DNA of 64,000 bases from Actinomyces sp. oral taxon 170 str. F0386 (GCF_000195595.1 NZ_GL882540.1:26038-90037); one strand, 5' to 3'; counted from the stretch's first letter, positions 34,005 to 44,769 are shown. The notes: generated from the letters alone by a model not told the origin. Numbers and translations are program-made.

Positions 34005-34055
34005 TTGACATTGAAGGGTCTATCGGTTTTTCTGGTTGTACTGGTCCAGACGTGT
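34005..34055 (+). promoter_or_regulatory. Promoter and DasR-type operator of the EIIC gene
   Basis: TTGACA at 34005-34010 is a good -35 box. ACTGGTCCAGACGTGT at 34040-34055 matches the Streptomyces DasR consensus (core ACTGGTCTAGACCA) through most of its length. A clear -10 box is not seen; the T-rich 34027-34033 stretch is at the right distance. Confidence 0.5.
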
Positions 34056-34143
34056 TCGGCGTCGATCCGCCTGGACCGCCGCCGTCACAGTGACGAGCTC
34101 TGACGCAGCAGTGCTGCTGCTTGATCCTGAACTGGAGAACATC

Positions 34144-35592
<1,449 letters not shown>

Positions 35593-35637
35593 CCGGCTCG
35601 TTCCCTTCGTCCTGCCTTGTGCGGTGGCCCGATGCGG

Positions 35638-38235
35638 CTACTGGTTGTCCGCACTCTCAGCGGCTTGGGCCCTGGCCACCCGCAGGGTGTCATCCAGGTT
35701 CTCTCGCACAATCCGTCGCAGCGCGGCCGGCGCCTCGGCATGGGACTCCAACCACCCCTTCAGGGCGGTGGCCGGGTCCGAGCCGTCCAGTCCCACCGTG
35801 CAGCAGGACCACAGCCCCGTCAGCAGGTTCTCCGCCATGTGGAAGGTGCGCGAGGACCACACGGAGTCAATGGCCTCCACGTACGAGCTCACGAAGGGCA
35901 CCAGCAGCTCCGGCCGGCGCTCGACGCTGGTCAGACCGCGCAGCACGCGAACCTGGGTCTCATTGGGCATGGAGGCGTCGTCGACGAGCGCTCGCCATGT
36001 GGCCGCCTTCGCCTCGGGCGTCGGAACGGCGGCACGGGCCTCGGCGGCTCGCTCACGGCCCGTGGTCGTGCGGTCCTGAGCCTCCTCGGCGCGAATCTGC
36101 TCCTCACCGTAACGATCAGCTGCTACCAGAGCGGTCAGCAGGTCCCAACGCAGGTCCTGATCGACGTCGAGGCCGTCTAGCACCGCGGAGCCCTCCAGGA
36201 GACCGGTGACGACGTCGAGCTGCTCACCGGTGACGGCGTGAGCAGCCAGGGCCCGCACCAGCTGAAGCTGCTTGTCGCTACCGGCCTGAGCCGCCCGAAC
36301 CAGTGTCAGCAGCTGGTCGGCCGTTTCCTGAGCAAGATCGTGACGAACAGCCGGGGGCAGGAAGCCGGACAGGCACGTGGCGACACGCCCCAGGAGCCCC
36401 TGGATGACCGAGGAGTGCTCCTCCACGCCCAGCGCTGGCAGCGCCGCCTTGAGGAAGCGGGAGGCGGCGAGCTCGCCGTCGCGCGTCATGTCCCAGGCCG
36501 ATGCCAGGACGATCGAGCGTGGCAGGGACTCGGTGAAGGCGTCGATGTGGGCGAGCCCCTGAGCGAGAGAGTCCTCGTCGAGACGGATCTTGGCGTAGGT
36601 GAGGTCGTCGTCGTTGAGGACCAGGACATCGGCCCGCTTCGTGCCGACCAGCTCAGGGACAGGTGTCAGCTCACCGTCGACATCGAGCTCGATGCGGTCG
36701 GTGCGCTCCAGGCGAGTATCGGTGCCCTGACCGGTCAGGCTGTAGCAGCCGATCGCCACCCGGTGCGGGCGCAGGGAGGCCGGTGAGTCGGCCGGGATCT
36801 CCTGGCGGACGGCTGCCTGGGTGATGACGCCGTCGGCGTCGGTGGCGACCTGCATGCGCAGGGTCGTCACCCCCGCCTCCTGAAGCCACAGCCGGGTCCA
36901 GGTGCTCAGATCTCGGCCGGAGACCGTCTCCAGCTCTCTGAGCAGGTCGGCCAGCTCGGCATTGGCATAGGCGTGTGCTGCCAGATAGCGCTGGATACCG
37001 GCGAAAAAGTTGTCCCTGCCCACATAGCCCACGAGCGCGGCCAGGACGGAGGCTCCCTTGGCGTAGGTGATGCCGTCGAAGTTCACCTCGACGTCATGGA
37101 GGTCGTTGATCTCCGCGGCCACGGGGTGGGTGGAGCTGAGCTGGTCCTGGTTGTAGGCCCATCCCTTCTCCAGGGTCTGGAAGGTGGTCCATGCCTGGCT
37201 CCACCGGGTGATCTCGGCAGTGGCCAGGGTGGAGGCGAACTCGGCGAAGGATTCGTTGAGCCACAGGTCATTCCACCAGGTCATGGTCACCATGTCGCCG
37301 AACCACATGTGGGCCAGCTCGTGCAGGATGGTCACGGCCCGTCGCTCGACGCGAGCCTCAACGGGGCGGGACCGGAAGATGTAGTCGTCGCGGTGGGTGA
37401 CGCAGCCGGCGTTCTCCATCGCCCCGGCGTTGAACTCGGGAACGAAGATCTGGTCGTACTTGGTGAAGGCGTAGTGGGTTGCGAACAGGTTCTCGTAGTA
37501 GGCGAAGCCACGCTTGGTCAGGTCCAGGATCTCCGCGGAGTCCATGTGCTCGGCCAGGCTCTTGCGGCAGTAGACGCCTAGAGGCACGGTGCGCCCGTCG
37601 CTCGCCACATACTCATCGATGGCTCCCACGTAGGGGCCGGCGACGATGGCCGTGACGTAGGAGCTCATCGGCTCTGTGGGTGCGAAGGCGAAGGTGTGGG
37701 TGTCATCCGAGCCGTCGGAGTCCTCAGTGGGAGTCGGCTCGGGCGTGGGGGAGTTGGACAGCACCGTCCAGTTCGACGGAGTGGTGACGGTGAAGGTGAA
37801 GGATGCCTTGAGGTCCGGCTGCTCGAAGACGGCGAAGACGCGCCGGGAGTCGGGTACCTCGAACTGGCTGTAGAGGTAGGTCTCGCCGTCGGCCGGGTCG
37901 GTGAAGCGGTGCAGTCCCTCCCCGGTGTGCATGTAGGCGCAGTCGGCGACGACGACCAGCTCGTTGTCGGCGGCCAGCTCCGTCAGGGTGATGCGGGAGT
38001 CCGCATAGATCTCAGCGGGGTCGAGGGCGCGCCCGTTGAGGGAGATGGAGTGGACGACGGGGGCGATCAGGTCGATGAAGGTGGAGGAGCCCGGCGTGGA
38101 CGTGAACCGTACGGTCGTTGATGATCCGAAGACCGTCTCTCCGCGTGTGAGATCGAGGGTGACGTCGTAAGTCTGGGGGTGTACCGTCGCACTGCGATCG
38201 GCGGCCTCGAGACGAGTCAGGTTCTGACCGGGCAT
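35638..38235 (-). CDS. pepN: Aminopeptidase N
   Basis: An 865-residue M1 zinc metallopeptidase that removes N-terminal residues from peptides in the cytoplasm. The substrate-binding GAMENAG and zinc-binding HELAHMWFGD (HExxH near residue 305, with the third Glu in NESFAEF) are intact. A Pro/Ser/Asp-rich insertion (TPEPTPTEDSDGSDD near residue 160) is a lineage-specific loop. Length is normal for actinobacterial PepN. AGGAGT precedes the ATG. The gene converges on the EIIC gene. Confidence 0.95.
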   Translation of the reverse strand: MPGQNLTRLEAADRSATVHPQTYDVTLDLTRGETVFGSSTTVRFTSTPGSSTFIDLIAPVVHSISLNGRALDPAEIYADSRITLTELAADNELVVVADCAYMHTGEGLHRFTDPADGETYLYSQFEVPDSRRVFAVFEQPDLKASFTFTVTTPSNWTVLSNSPTPEPTPTEDSDGSDDTHTFAFAPTEPMSSYVTAIVAGPYVGAIDEYVASDGRTVPLGVYCRKSLAEHMDSAEILDLTKRGFAYYENLFATHYAFTKYDQIFVPEFNAGAMENAGCVTHRDDYIFRSRPVEARVERRAVTILHELAHMWFGDMVTMTWWNDLWLNESFAEFASTLATAEITRWSQAWTTFQTLEKGWAYNQDQLSSTHPVAAEINDLHDVEVNFDGITYAKGASVLAALVGYVGRDNFFAGIQRYLAAHAYANAELADLLRELETVSGRDLSTWTRLWLQEAGVTTLRMQVATDADGVITQAAVRQEIPADSPASLRPHRVAIGCYSLTGQGTDTRLERTDRIELDVDGELTPVPELVGTKRADVLVLNDDDLTYAKIRLDEDSLAQGLAHIDAFTESLPRSIVLASAWDMTRDGELAASRFLKAALPALGVEEHSSVIQGLLGRVATCLSGFLPPAVRHDLAQETADQLLTLVRAAQAGSDKQLQLVRALAAHAVTGEQLDVVTGLLEGSAVLDGLDVDQDLRWDLLTALVAADRYGEEQIRAEEAQDRTTTGRERAAEARAAVPTPEAKAATWRALVDDASMPNETQVRVLRGLTSVERRPELLVPFVSSYVEAIDSVWSSRTFHMAENLLTGLWSCCTVGLDGSDPATALKGWLESHAEAPAALRRIVRENLDDTLRVARAQAAESADNQ

Positions 38236-38335
38236 AAGAGGAACTCCTGTATGAGAGGGAAACGTGGCTCATGGGGCGCCGGGCGATTGTCTCATCTTCC
38301 TGTCTCAGGTGGCGCGCGCCCGGGGCGCACGACAA

Positions 38336-38380
38336 CGTCGCCGGGGAGACAACACATCATGTGTCATCTCCCCGGCGACG
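38336..38380 (-). terminator. Terminator of the larger LAQTG protein gene
   Basis: CGTCGCCGGGGAGA (38336-38349) pairs perfectly with its complement at 38367-38380. The loop holds a second stem ACACAT/ATGTGT. The arm is nearly the same sequence as the terminator of the paralogue at 41374. Confidence 0.85.
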
Positions 38381-38427
38381 GAGGCAGTTCCCGGCGATCC
38401 AGGAACGTGGAGGACTCGGCTCCTCGC

Positions 38428-39987
38428 TCAGGCCTTGTTGCGGCGACGCAGGAACAAGGCACCTCCACCGATGGCCATGAGGGCTGCGGCGATACCTCCG
38501 AAGATCAGGCCATTGGCACCGGTCTGAGCCAGTGGGCCTCTACCGCTGGTCCTTGTCTCCCCGGCGGCCCTTGTGTCGGAGGAAGACTCCTTCGCACCCG
38601 AGCTCACGCTCTTGTCACCCTCGGTCCGGTTGTTGGCCTGCTGGTCGGTTGCGGCCTTGTTGTCCTTGCCCTTACCCCCGTTGTTGTCGCGGTCGCCGTT
38701 GTCATGGTCGCCGTTGTCGCGGTCGCCGTTGGCCTGCTGCTCGGCCGCGGCCTTGTTGTCCTTGCCACCGGCCTGGTTGTTACCGCCGTTGTCGCGGTCG
38801 CCGTTGTCGCGGTCGCCGTTGGCCTGCTGCTCGGCCGCGGCCTTGTTGTCCTTGCCACCGGCCTGGTTGTTACCGCCGTTGTCGCGGTCGCCGTTGTCAT
38901 GGTCGCCGTTGTCGCGGTCGCCGTTGGCCTGCTGCTCGGCCGCGGCCTTGTTGTCCTTGCCACCGGCCTGGTTGTTACCGCCGCCGTTGGCCTGGGTCTC
39001 TCCGCCACCGTTGTTGGCGCCGCTGTTGCGCTCGGTGTTCTCGGAGGAGTCACCGTTGGCCTTGTTGCCGCCGCCGTTGGCCTGGGTCTCCCCACCGCCG
39101 TTGTTCTCGGTGGCCCCGCCCTCGGTCGTGGCGCGCTCGGAGGCCTCCACGGTGAAGGTGTGGTTGGAAACCGTGGTCACGGTCTGGCTGGTGGCCGTCT
39201 CGCTGTGGTGGGAGCCGGTGAGAACCAGCAGGTACTCCCCGTTGGCCGCGTCGGTGGGCGCGGGCAGGTTGCCCTGGAGGTTGCCGTTGGCGTCGACCGT
39301 CAGCTCCCCGAGGGTGTAGTAGATGCTGGAGTCGTTCTTGTTCTTGATGAGAACGGTGACCTTCTCGCTGGCGTAGAAGCCCTGAGCGTTGAAGGTGAAG
39401 GTCTGACCCTGACCCTCCGTGCGGGCGGAGACCTCGTAGGAGCCGCTGATGCGCGTGTCGTCGAAGTAGATCTGAGTCTGCTGCTGAGTCGTCACCTGGG
39501 TCATCTCGGTCTTGCCGCCGTAAGTCATGCATCCGGCGCCGATGGTCCAGCCGTCGGTGGCGGTGGAGGTGGAGGTGCCGATGGACTTGATGAGCGTTGC
39601 CAGGTCGAGGTCGGCGGACCAGCTGCCGTCCGAGGCGGCCTCGGTCTTGACGACGTCGGAGGCGGTGCCGTCCGGGGAGTACAGCGCAATGCCGACGGCG
39701 GCCTGCTGCCCCGTGCACCCGGTTCCGGAGACCGTGAAGGACGTGTTCGTGCTGGCGGAGACGAAGGTCTTCTCCTGAGTGATCTTGAAGCTGCTGCCAG
39801 AGGTGGTCTCGCTGGAGCCGCTCGGGGTGGTCTTGGGGGAGCTGCTAGGGCTCGGGGTGCTCGGGCTGCTGGAGCTGCTCGGGCTGTTCCGGTTGGAGTC
39901 GTTGGCGAGGGCCGGGGAAGCGATGAGCGAGGCTCCGGTCATTGCAGCTACTGCGCTCGCTGCTGCCAGGGGACGTCCAAGACGCAT
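38428..39987 (-). CDS. Cell-wall-anchored surface protein with LAQTG sorting signal and Asn/Gly/Asp repeats
   Basis: A 519-residue exported protein. Residues 1-28 are a signal peptide (MRLGRPLAAASAVAAMTG... ASPALA). About 60-265 is a folded domain with one Cys pair (SGTGCTG and IGAGCMTYGG). About 270-480 is a low-complexity wall-spanning region with three tandem 30-35-residue repeats (NQAGGKDNKAAAEQQANGDR plus DNGD units). LAQTG at 486-490, a hydrophobic helix and RRRNKA form a sortase signal of the LAxTG type used by class E sortases. It is a paralogue of the 322-residue protein at 41447, sharing signal peptide, core domain and tail. AGGAGG precedes the ATG. Function is unknown; adhesion is possible. 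Confidence 0.85.
   Translation of the reverse strand: MRLGRPLAAASAVAAMTGASLIASPALANDSNRNSPSSSSSPSTPSPSSSPKTTPSGSSETTSGSSFKITQEKTFVSASTNTSFTVSGTGCTGQQAAVGIALYSPDGTASDVVKTEAASDGSWSADLDLATLIKSIGTSTSTATDGWTIGAGCMTYGGKTEMTQVTTQQQTQIYFDDTRISGSYEVSARTEGQGQTFTFNAQGFYASEKVTVLIKNKNDSSIYYTLGELTVDANGNLQGNLPAPTDAANGEYLLVLTGSHHSETATSQTVTTVSNHTFTVEASERATTEGGATENNGGGETQANGGGNKANGDSSENTERNSGANNGGGETQANGGGNNQAGGKDNKAAAEQQANGDRDNGDHDNGDRDNGGNNQAGGKDNKAAAEQQANGDRDNGDRDNGGNNQAGGKDNKAAAEQQANGDRDNGDHDNGDRDNNGGKGKDNKAATDQQANNRTEGDKSVSSGAKESSSDTRAAGETRTSGRGPLAQTGANGLIFGGIAAALMAIGGGALFLRRRNKA
38690..38985 (-). repeat. In-frame tandem repeats in the LAQTG protein gene
   Basis: Three near-identical 90-105-bp units encode the Asn/Gly/Asp/Gln-rich repeats. 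They differ mainly in the number of 15-bp GDHDN/GDRDN subunits. Such arrays change length by slippage. Confidence 0.85.
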
Positions 39988-40043
39988 GTGTCCTCCTAGG
40001 TCTACGGGAAACGTTGGTTGCCGGCGATCCGATTCTTCACCGA

Positions 40044-40064
40044 CTCGTTATCTACCGTAACGAG
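40044..40064 (-). promoter_or_regulatory. Palindrome over the -10 region of the LAQTG protein gene
   Basis: CTCGTTA (40044-40050) and TAACGAG (40058-40064) are perfect inverted repeats around TCTACCG. The minus strand through this site reads GGTAGATAAC, a -10-like sequence. The paralogous gene has a related GGTAGGTAAC at the same place, without the palindrome. Confidence 0.4.
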
Positions 40065-40209
40065 GAATGGGGCCAAGGCGTAGGTATACGATGTGAGACC
40101 GAACACTTCCGCGGGTGTCCTCGCTCACGTGACAAAGACGGCGATTGGCGGAGAAGCCCCGAAAACGCTGAGATGTTGCGGAACTCTCGTCGTCTCTGCG
40201 ACGAGGACC

Positions 40210-41289
40210 TCAGGAGTCTGCCGGGTGGCAGGTCTTGGGAGTATAGCCATACTTCGCCAGCAGATCGCGAGTCTCCTGGTTGGATGAGACGATGATGGAA
40301 TCGTCACGAGGCCCCGTCGGAAGGTCGATGAGTGTGGCGGAATCGGTCTTTTTGGCCTTCGTCGCGCTGCGTCCCAGCGAGGCCAGGTCTCCGAGCCCGG
40401 TTCCAGAGTCCAGGGTGATGTTGCCGGCCACGGTGTGCGCCAGCTGGTGAAGTGAGAGAGGATTGCTGGCCTTCTGGCCGACGGCCGACAGGACCGCTCG
40501 CATCACCGTGGCAGTGGACTCGCTGCGACGTTGGGCACCGTCGGCCTCGTTCATGGCCACCCAGGCACCGTCACGCAGGATCTCCGGGTGCCGGGATCGG
40601 ACGAGGGCCAGAGCATCGACTCCCGTGAGCCTGTGGTGACCGGCGGAGGTGAGGTTCAGGCCGGTATAGGCGTCTCGAACGGGCTCGGGGACATCCACCT
40701 CGATACCGCCCAGGGAGTCGATGATGTCGGCGAACTGCGCCATGTCGATGGTCAGCAGGTGGGTGGTGGGGATTCCTAGGCCGGTGCACAAGGCATTGAC
40801 TGTGTTCTGCGGTCCGGGAACGTAGGTGGTGGCCAGACGGTCCAGCTCCATGCCCTTGCTGTTGATGGTGAGGTCTCGGGGCAGGTTGATGACCGTGAGT
40901 CCCGCCTTCGAGGGGCGCACCAGGGCGATGACGTCGGCGCGTGACCCCTCTACCTCCTGGGTGGTTCCGTAGCGGTTCTGGTCTCCCGGCACGGTGGCGC
41001 GTGAGTCGGTTCCCAGGATCAGCCAGGTCTCGCCCGCGGCCGATGATGACGTGGAGGGCATGGCGATGTCGACGTGTGCGGGGCGGTGAGCCAGGACGGC
41101 CACGTCCGCCCCTACGGCGAGGGCGACCGTCACCGCCGTGACGCCCAGGGCGACGGTGATTCTTTGACGCATCGACCAGTGCCTCGGGCCTCGACGGCGC
41201 TGCCGGGGGGCGTTATCGGTGGCATCTCCGGTGCTCTCGGGCGTGATGGGGACGTCTGCTCTGTGCTCGTCGCGGGAGGTGTAGTCCAT
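40210..41289 (-). CDS. LytR-CpsA-Psr (LCP) family protein
   Basis: A 359-residue membrane-anchored protein: cytoplasmic basic N-terminus, one membrane helix (about residues 43-65), then the extracytoplasmic LCP domain with GTDSRAT, EGSRADVIALV, VINLPRDLTIN and VRSRHPEILRDGAW. The conserved Asp/Arg residues for pyrophosphate and polyprenyl-phosphate binding are present. LCP proteins attach teichoic acids, glycans or, in Actinomyces, glycopolymers on surface proteins to the wall. It lies between two paralogous LAQTG wall proteins, so it may glycosylate them. The ATG at 41289 is the first near a GGGGATG element; a longer N-terminus has no support. Confidence 0.88.
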   Translation of the reverse strand: MDYTSRDEHRADVPITPESTGDATDNAPRQRRRGPRHWSMRQRITVALGVTAVTVALAVGADVAVLAHRPAHVDIAMPSTSSSAAGETWLILGTDSRATVPGDQNRYGTTQEVEGSRADVIALVRPSKAGLTVINLPRDLTINSKGMELDRLATTYVPGPQNTVNALCTGLGIPTTHLLTIDMAQFADIIDSLGGIEVDVPEPVRDAYTGLNLTSAGHHRLTGVDALALVRSRHPEILRDGAWVAMNEADGAQRRSESTATVMRAVLSAVGQKASNPLSLHQLAHTVAGNITLDSGTGLGDLASLGRSATKAKKTDSATLIDLPTGPRDDSIIVSSNQETRDLLAKYGYTPKTCHPADS

Positions 41290-41373
41290 GGTCGTGGTGT
41301 CATCCCCGGGGTGTTGTGGTGTCAGGCGTGGTCGTCTGTGCGCCGCGTGGTTCCCACGGATGGCACACAAGTT

Positions 41374-41413
41374 CGCCGGGGAGACGGCGCGTTGCGGCGC
41401 TGTCTCCCCGGCG
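41374..41413 (-). terminator. Terminator of the smaller LAQTG protein gene
   Basis: CGCCGGGGAGAC (41374-41385) pairs perfectly with GTCTCCCCGGCG (41402-41413). The arm matches that at 38336, so the terminator was duplicated together with the gene. Confidence 0.8.
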
Positions 41414-41446
41414 GGAAGTGTTCCCAGTCATGCTGGGAGGGCGCTG

Positions 41447-42415
41447 TCAGGCCTTGCGGCGACGCAGGAACAGGGCGCCTCCGCCGATGGCCACGAGGGC
41501 CGCGGCGATGCCGCCGAAGAGCAGGCCGTTGGAACCGGTCTGGGCCAGCGGCTTGTTGGAGGAGTTGGACGCGGCCTGGGTGGCGCCGGTGCTGGCAGGA
41601 ACGTTCACGCTGTTGCTGTTGTTAGCGGGAGCCGCCGGGGCGGTGGTGGCTCCGCCGTCGTCACCGCCGATGCCGTTGCCGGTGTCGTCAGCGAGCCTGA
41701 AGACGCCGCCCTCGACGACGATGACGCCGTGGCCCGTGCCGCCCTCGCCATAGCGGTTGCCCTCGAGGTTCAGTACGTACTGGCCGTCGGGCACGCCGGC
41801 GGGAGTGGGCAGCGAGCCCTGCAGCGCGCCGTTGGCGTCAGCGGGCAGCTTGCCGACGGGGTAGCTGGCGGAGGGGTCGTCCTTGCCGACGAGGGTGACG
41901 GTGACCTCCTCGTTGGGGGAGAAGCCGGTGCCCTTGATCTCGAGGGTCTGGGCGCCGTTCTCATCGGTGACGACCCGGTAGGTGCCCTCTACGTCGGTGT
42001 TGTCGAAGGCGATGACCTCCTGGGCCTGCTGGTCCTGCTGCTCACCGTAGACGAGGCAGGCTGCGCCGATGGACCAGCCGTCGGCCGAGCCGTCGGTCTT
42101 GGCCTCGACACCGGTCGACTGGACCAGCTCGGGAATGTTCAGGGTGGTGGTCCAGCTGCCATCCTCACCGGGGGTGGTCTTCACGATGGAGGACATGGTG
42201 CCGTCGGGAGCGAAGAGGGCGACGCCAACAGTCGCGTCCGTGCCGGTGCAACCGGTTCCGGCCACCGAGAAGGCGGTGTCCGAGGGGTTGACGATGTTGT
42301 GCTGGTCGTCGGCGAACTTGATGGCGCCGTCGGCCAGGGCCGGGGAGGCGGCAAGGGAGGCGCCGATGGCGGCTGCCATCACGCTCGCGGCGGCCAGGGG
42401 GCGTCCAAGACGCAT
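41447..42415 (-). CDS. Cell-wall-anchored surface protein with LAQTG sorting signal
   Basis: A 322-residue exported protein, paralogous to the 519-residue protein at 38428. It has the same signal peptide type (MRLGRPLAAAS), the same core domain with SGTGCTG-like (AGTGCTG) and IGAACLVYGE Cys positions, an Asp/Gly/Ala/Asn linker, LAQTG at residues 290-294, a hydrophobic helix and RRRKA. The long repeat region of its paralogue is missing. AGGAGT lies before the ATG; an earlier in-frame ATG is unlikely. The pair with the LCP gene between them looks like one surface-display module. Confidence 0.85.
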   Translation of the reverse strand: MRLGRPLAAASVMAAAIGASLAASPALADGAIKFADDQHNIVNPSDTAFSVAGTGCTGTDATVGVALFAPDGTMSSIVKTTPGEDGSWTTTLNIPELVQSTGVEAKTDGSADGWSIGAACLVYGEQQDQQAQEVIAFDNTDVEGTYRVVTDENGAQTLEIKGTGFSPNEEVTVTLVGKDDPSASYPVGKLPADANGALQGSLPTPAGVPDGQYVLNLEGNRYGEGGTGHGVIVVEGGVFRLADDTGNGIGGDDGGATTAPAAPANNSNSVNVPASTGATQAASNSSNKPLAQTGSNGLLFGGIAAALVAIGGGALFLRRRKA

Positions 42416-42594
42416 GAGTACTCCTAGGTTAATGGGAATAGGTGGCAACCGGTGAGCCGGGGTGTCACCGCGTTGTTACCTACCTTAGCGTTCAATGGGG
42501 GAAGGGGCCAACGTTTTCCGTGAATGAGGTGTCTGCCTCAGTATTAACCGATCGTTATTCCTCTCGGCAGAGTGCGCGAAGGTGCTCGTTCCGC

Positions 42595-44769
42595 CTACCA
42601 GATCGAGACCCGTTTGCCGGGCTCCAGCCACAGGGCGTCGTCGGGACCGACCCCGAACGCCTCGTAGAAGGCGTCGACGTTGCGCACGATTCCGTTGCAC
42701 CGGAACTCGGCCGGTGAGTGCGGGTCCACGGTCAGGAGCAGCTCGGCGTAGTCCGGGCGGTTCTTGGAGCGCCAGATCCGCGCCCAGGAGTAGAAGAAGC
42801 GCTGCAGGCCGGTGAGGCCGTCGATCACCGGTGCCTCCTCCACCGATTCGATGCCGGCGTCGGCCAGGGCCAGGGCGTAGGCCTTGAGCGCGATGCCCAG
42901 GCCGCCCAGGTCGCCGATGTTCTCCCCGATGGTCAGCGCGCCGTTGACGTGTGGGATATCCGCCTCCGCCGTGCCCGCGGTCTCGTGCTTGGTGATGACG
43001 GCCTCGGGCGTGTAGGCATCATACTGGCTGATGAGTGCGCGTGTGCGCTCGGTAAAGGCCTCACGGTCCTCCTGGGTCCACCAGTCGCTGACCTTCCCGG
43101 TGCCGTCGAAGGTGGAGCCCTGGTCGTCGAAGCCGTGACCGATCTCGTGGCCGATGACGGCGCCGATACCCGCGTAGTTCACGGCGTCGTCGGCCTGCGG
43201 GTCGAAGAAGGGCGGCTGGAGAATCGCAGCGGGAAAGACGATCTCGTTCATCGTGGGGTTGTAGTAGGCGTTGACCGTCTGCGGCGTCATGTGCCACTCG
43301 TCGCGGTCCACCGGCTTGGTCAGCTTGCGCAGGGAATAGGCCATGTCCGCCCGCTCCACGCTGTGCACCGAGGTCAGTACGTCTCCGGGCACGACCTCGA
43401 CGGCGGAGTAGTCGCGCCAGCGCACCGGGTAGCCGATCTTGGGAGTGAACAGGGCCAGCTTCTCCAGGGCGCGCTCGCGCGTGGCCGGGCTCATCCACTC
43501 CAGCGAGGAGATGGACTGCCGGTAGGCCTCGATGAGCCGGCCGACCAGGGCCTCCATCGCCGACTTGTGCGACGGCGGGAAGTGCCGCGCCACGTAGAGC
43601 TCGCCCAGGGCCTCTCCCAGGCAGGACTCCACCAGGCCGACACCGCGCTTCCAGCGGGCCCGAAGCTCGTCGGTCCCCTGCAGCGTGCGGCCGTAGAAGT
43701 CGAAGTTCTCCTCCACGAAGGCGCGTGAGAGCAGAGTCGCCCGTCCGTGAACGACGTGCCAGGCGACCCAGGCCCTGAGGTCCTCCAGATCGGTGCCCTG
43801 CCAGATGCCGGCGGCGTGGGGCAGGTAGTCCGGCTGGGTGACGATGGCCTCGTCAAGGAATGTGGTCCGCTCGATCCCTGCGGCCTGGGCCGCAGCGAGA
43901 ATCCCCTCGCGCCACTCCTGCCAGGGCAGGTCCGGCGCCGAGTCAACGATCGCCTGCCAGGACATCGGGTTGTTCATCTTCTCCACGTCACGGCAGGTGA
44001 CACGGTCCCAGTGGCCCTTGGCCAGGTCGGTCTCCACGGCCATGACGCGCTCAGCGAGCCTCTCACCGGAGGCGGCGAAGGACTCCGTCAGGCCCGCCAG
44101 CTCAAGCATCCTGGCCACGTGCGCCACGTAGGCCTGGCGCAGCGGGGCCTGGGCCTCCTCACGGTAGTAGGACTCGTCGGGCAGTCCCAGACCCGACTGG
44201 CCGATCCAGCTCGTGTAGCGCTCCGGATCGTTGATATCGACCTCGACGTCCGCGCCGACAACGCCCATGAACCCGATCGGTGTCATCTCGCCCAGCACCC
44301 GGGCCAGCTCCTCCTTGGAGCCCGCGCTCAGTACCGGTGCCAGCTCGCCGGCCAGAGGGGCGGCCCCGAGCTCCTCCAGATGCTCCTCATCCATGAAGGC
44401 CGCGTAAAGAGCGCCGATACGGCCCCGGTTCGTGTCCAGGACCTCGGAGGCATCCTCAGGTGCCACGGAGGAGAAGACGTCGGCGAGTTCCTCGACGATC
44501 TGACGGCAGGCCATCTCAGCCTCATCACGCAGGGTGGTGAAGGCGCCGCTACCGGGGCGGTCCGCCGGGATCTCGGCCGTGGCGAGCCACCCGCCGTTGA
44601 CGAAGCGGAACAGGTCGTCCTGGGGACGGATGGAGGGATCGCTCGTGGCCGTCTCCAGGACACCGGCGAGAACCGCACCGGCAGAGTCGGCCGCGGCGTC
44701 CAGCCGCTCGGAGGACCGTGATGATGAGTCGGAGGAAGGGTCGTCGGGCATCGGCGAGGCGTCAGTCAT
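42595..44769 (-). CDS. pepO: M13 family metallopeptidase (PepO/neprilysin-like)
   Basis: A 724-residue zinc endopeptidase. The zinc site is VIGHEIGHGFDDQG (HExxH near residues 541-545) with the third ligand Glu in LTIGENIGDLGG. The NAYYNPTMNEIVFPAAIL signature of M13 precedes it. No signal peptide is present, as in other bacterial PepO proteins that process oligopeptides. The first 35 residues are Ser/Asp-rich. The ATG at 44769 was chosen because earlier in-frame codons give unconserved-looking sequence. Confidence 0.93.
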   Translation of the reverse strand: MTDASPMPDDPSSDSSSRSSERLDAAADSAGAVLAGVLETATSDPSIRPQDDLFRFVNGGWLATAEIPADRPGSGAFTTLRDEAEMACRQIVEELADVFSSVAPEDASEVLDTNRGRIGALYAAFMDEEHLEELGAAPLAGELAPVLSAGSKEELARVLGEMTPIGFMGVVGADVEVDINDPERYTSWIGQSGLGLPDESYYREEAQAPLRQAYVAHVARMLELAGLTESFAASGERLAERVMAVETDLAKGHWDRVTCRDVEKMNNPMSWQAIVDSAPDLPWQEWREGILAAAQAAGIERTTFLDEAIVTQPDYLPHAAGIWQGTDLEDLRAWVAWHVVHGRATLLSRAFVEENFDFYGRTLQGTDELRARWKRGVGLVESCLGEALGELYVARHFPPSHKSAMEALVGRLIEAYRQSISSLEWMSPATRERALEKLALFTPKIGYPVRWRDYSAVEVVPGDVLTSVHSVERADMAYSLRKLTKPVDRDEWHMTPQTVNAYYNPTMNEIVFPAAILQPPFFDPQADDAVNYAGIGAVIGHEIGHGFDDQGSTFDGTGKVSDWWTQEDREAFTERTRALISQYDAYTPEAVITKHETAGTAEADIPHVNGALTIGENIGDLGGLGIALKAYALALADAGIESVEEAPVIDGLTGLQRFFYSWARIWRSKNRPDYAELLLTVDPHSPAEFRCNGIVRNVDAFYEAFGVGPDDALWLEPGKRVSIW

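Noticed and set aside
38690..38985. Regularly spaced repeats resembling a CRISPR array
   Set aside because: Units are contiguous, in frame and code for protein repeats, with no unique spacers.
38179..39999. 606-codon open frame on the plus strand with Val/Ala repeats
   Set aside because: It is antisense to the LAQTG protein, whose signal peptide, sorting motif and ribosome-binding site are clear; the repeats are the reverse of its Asn/Asp/Gly units.
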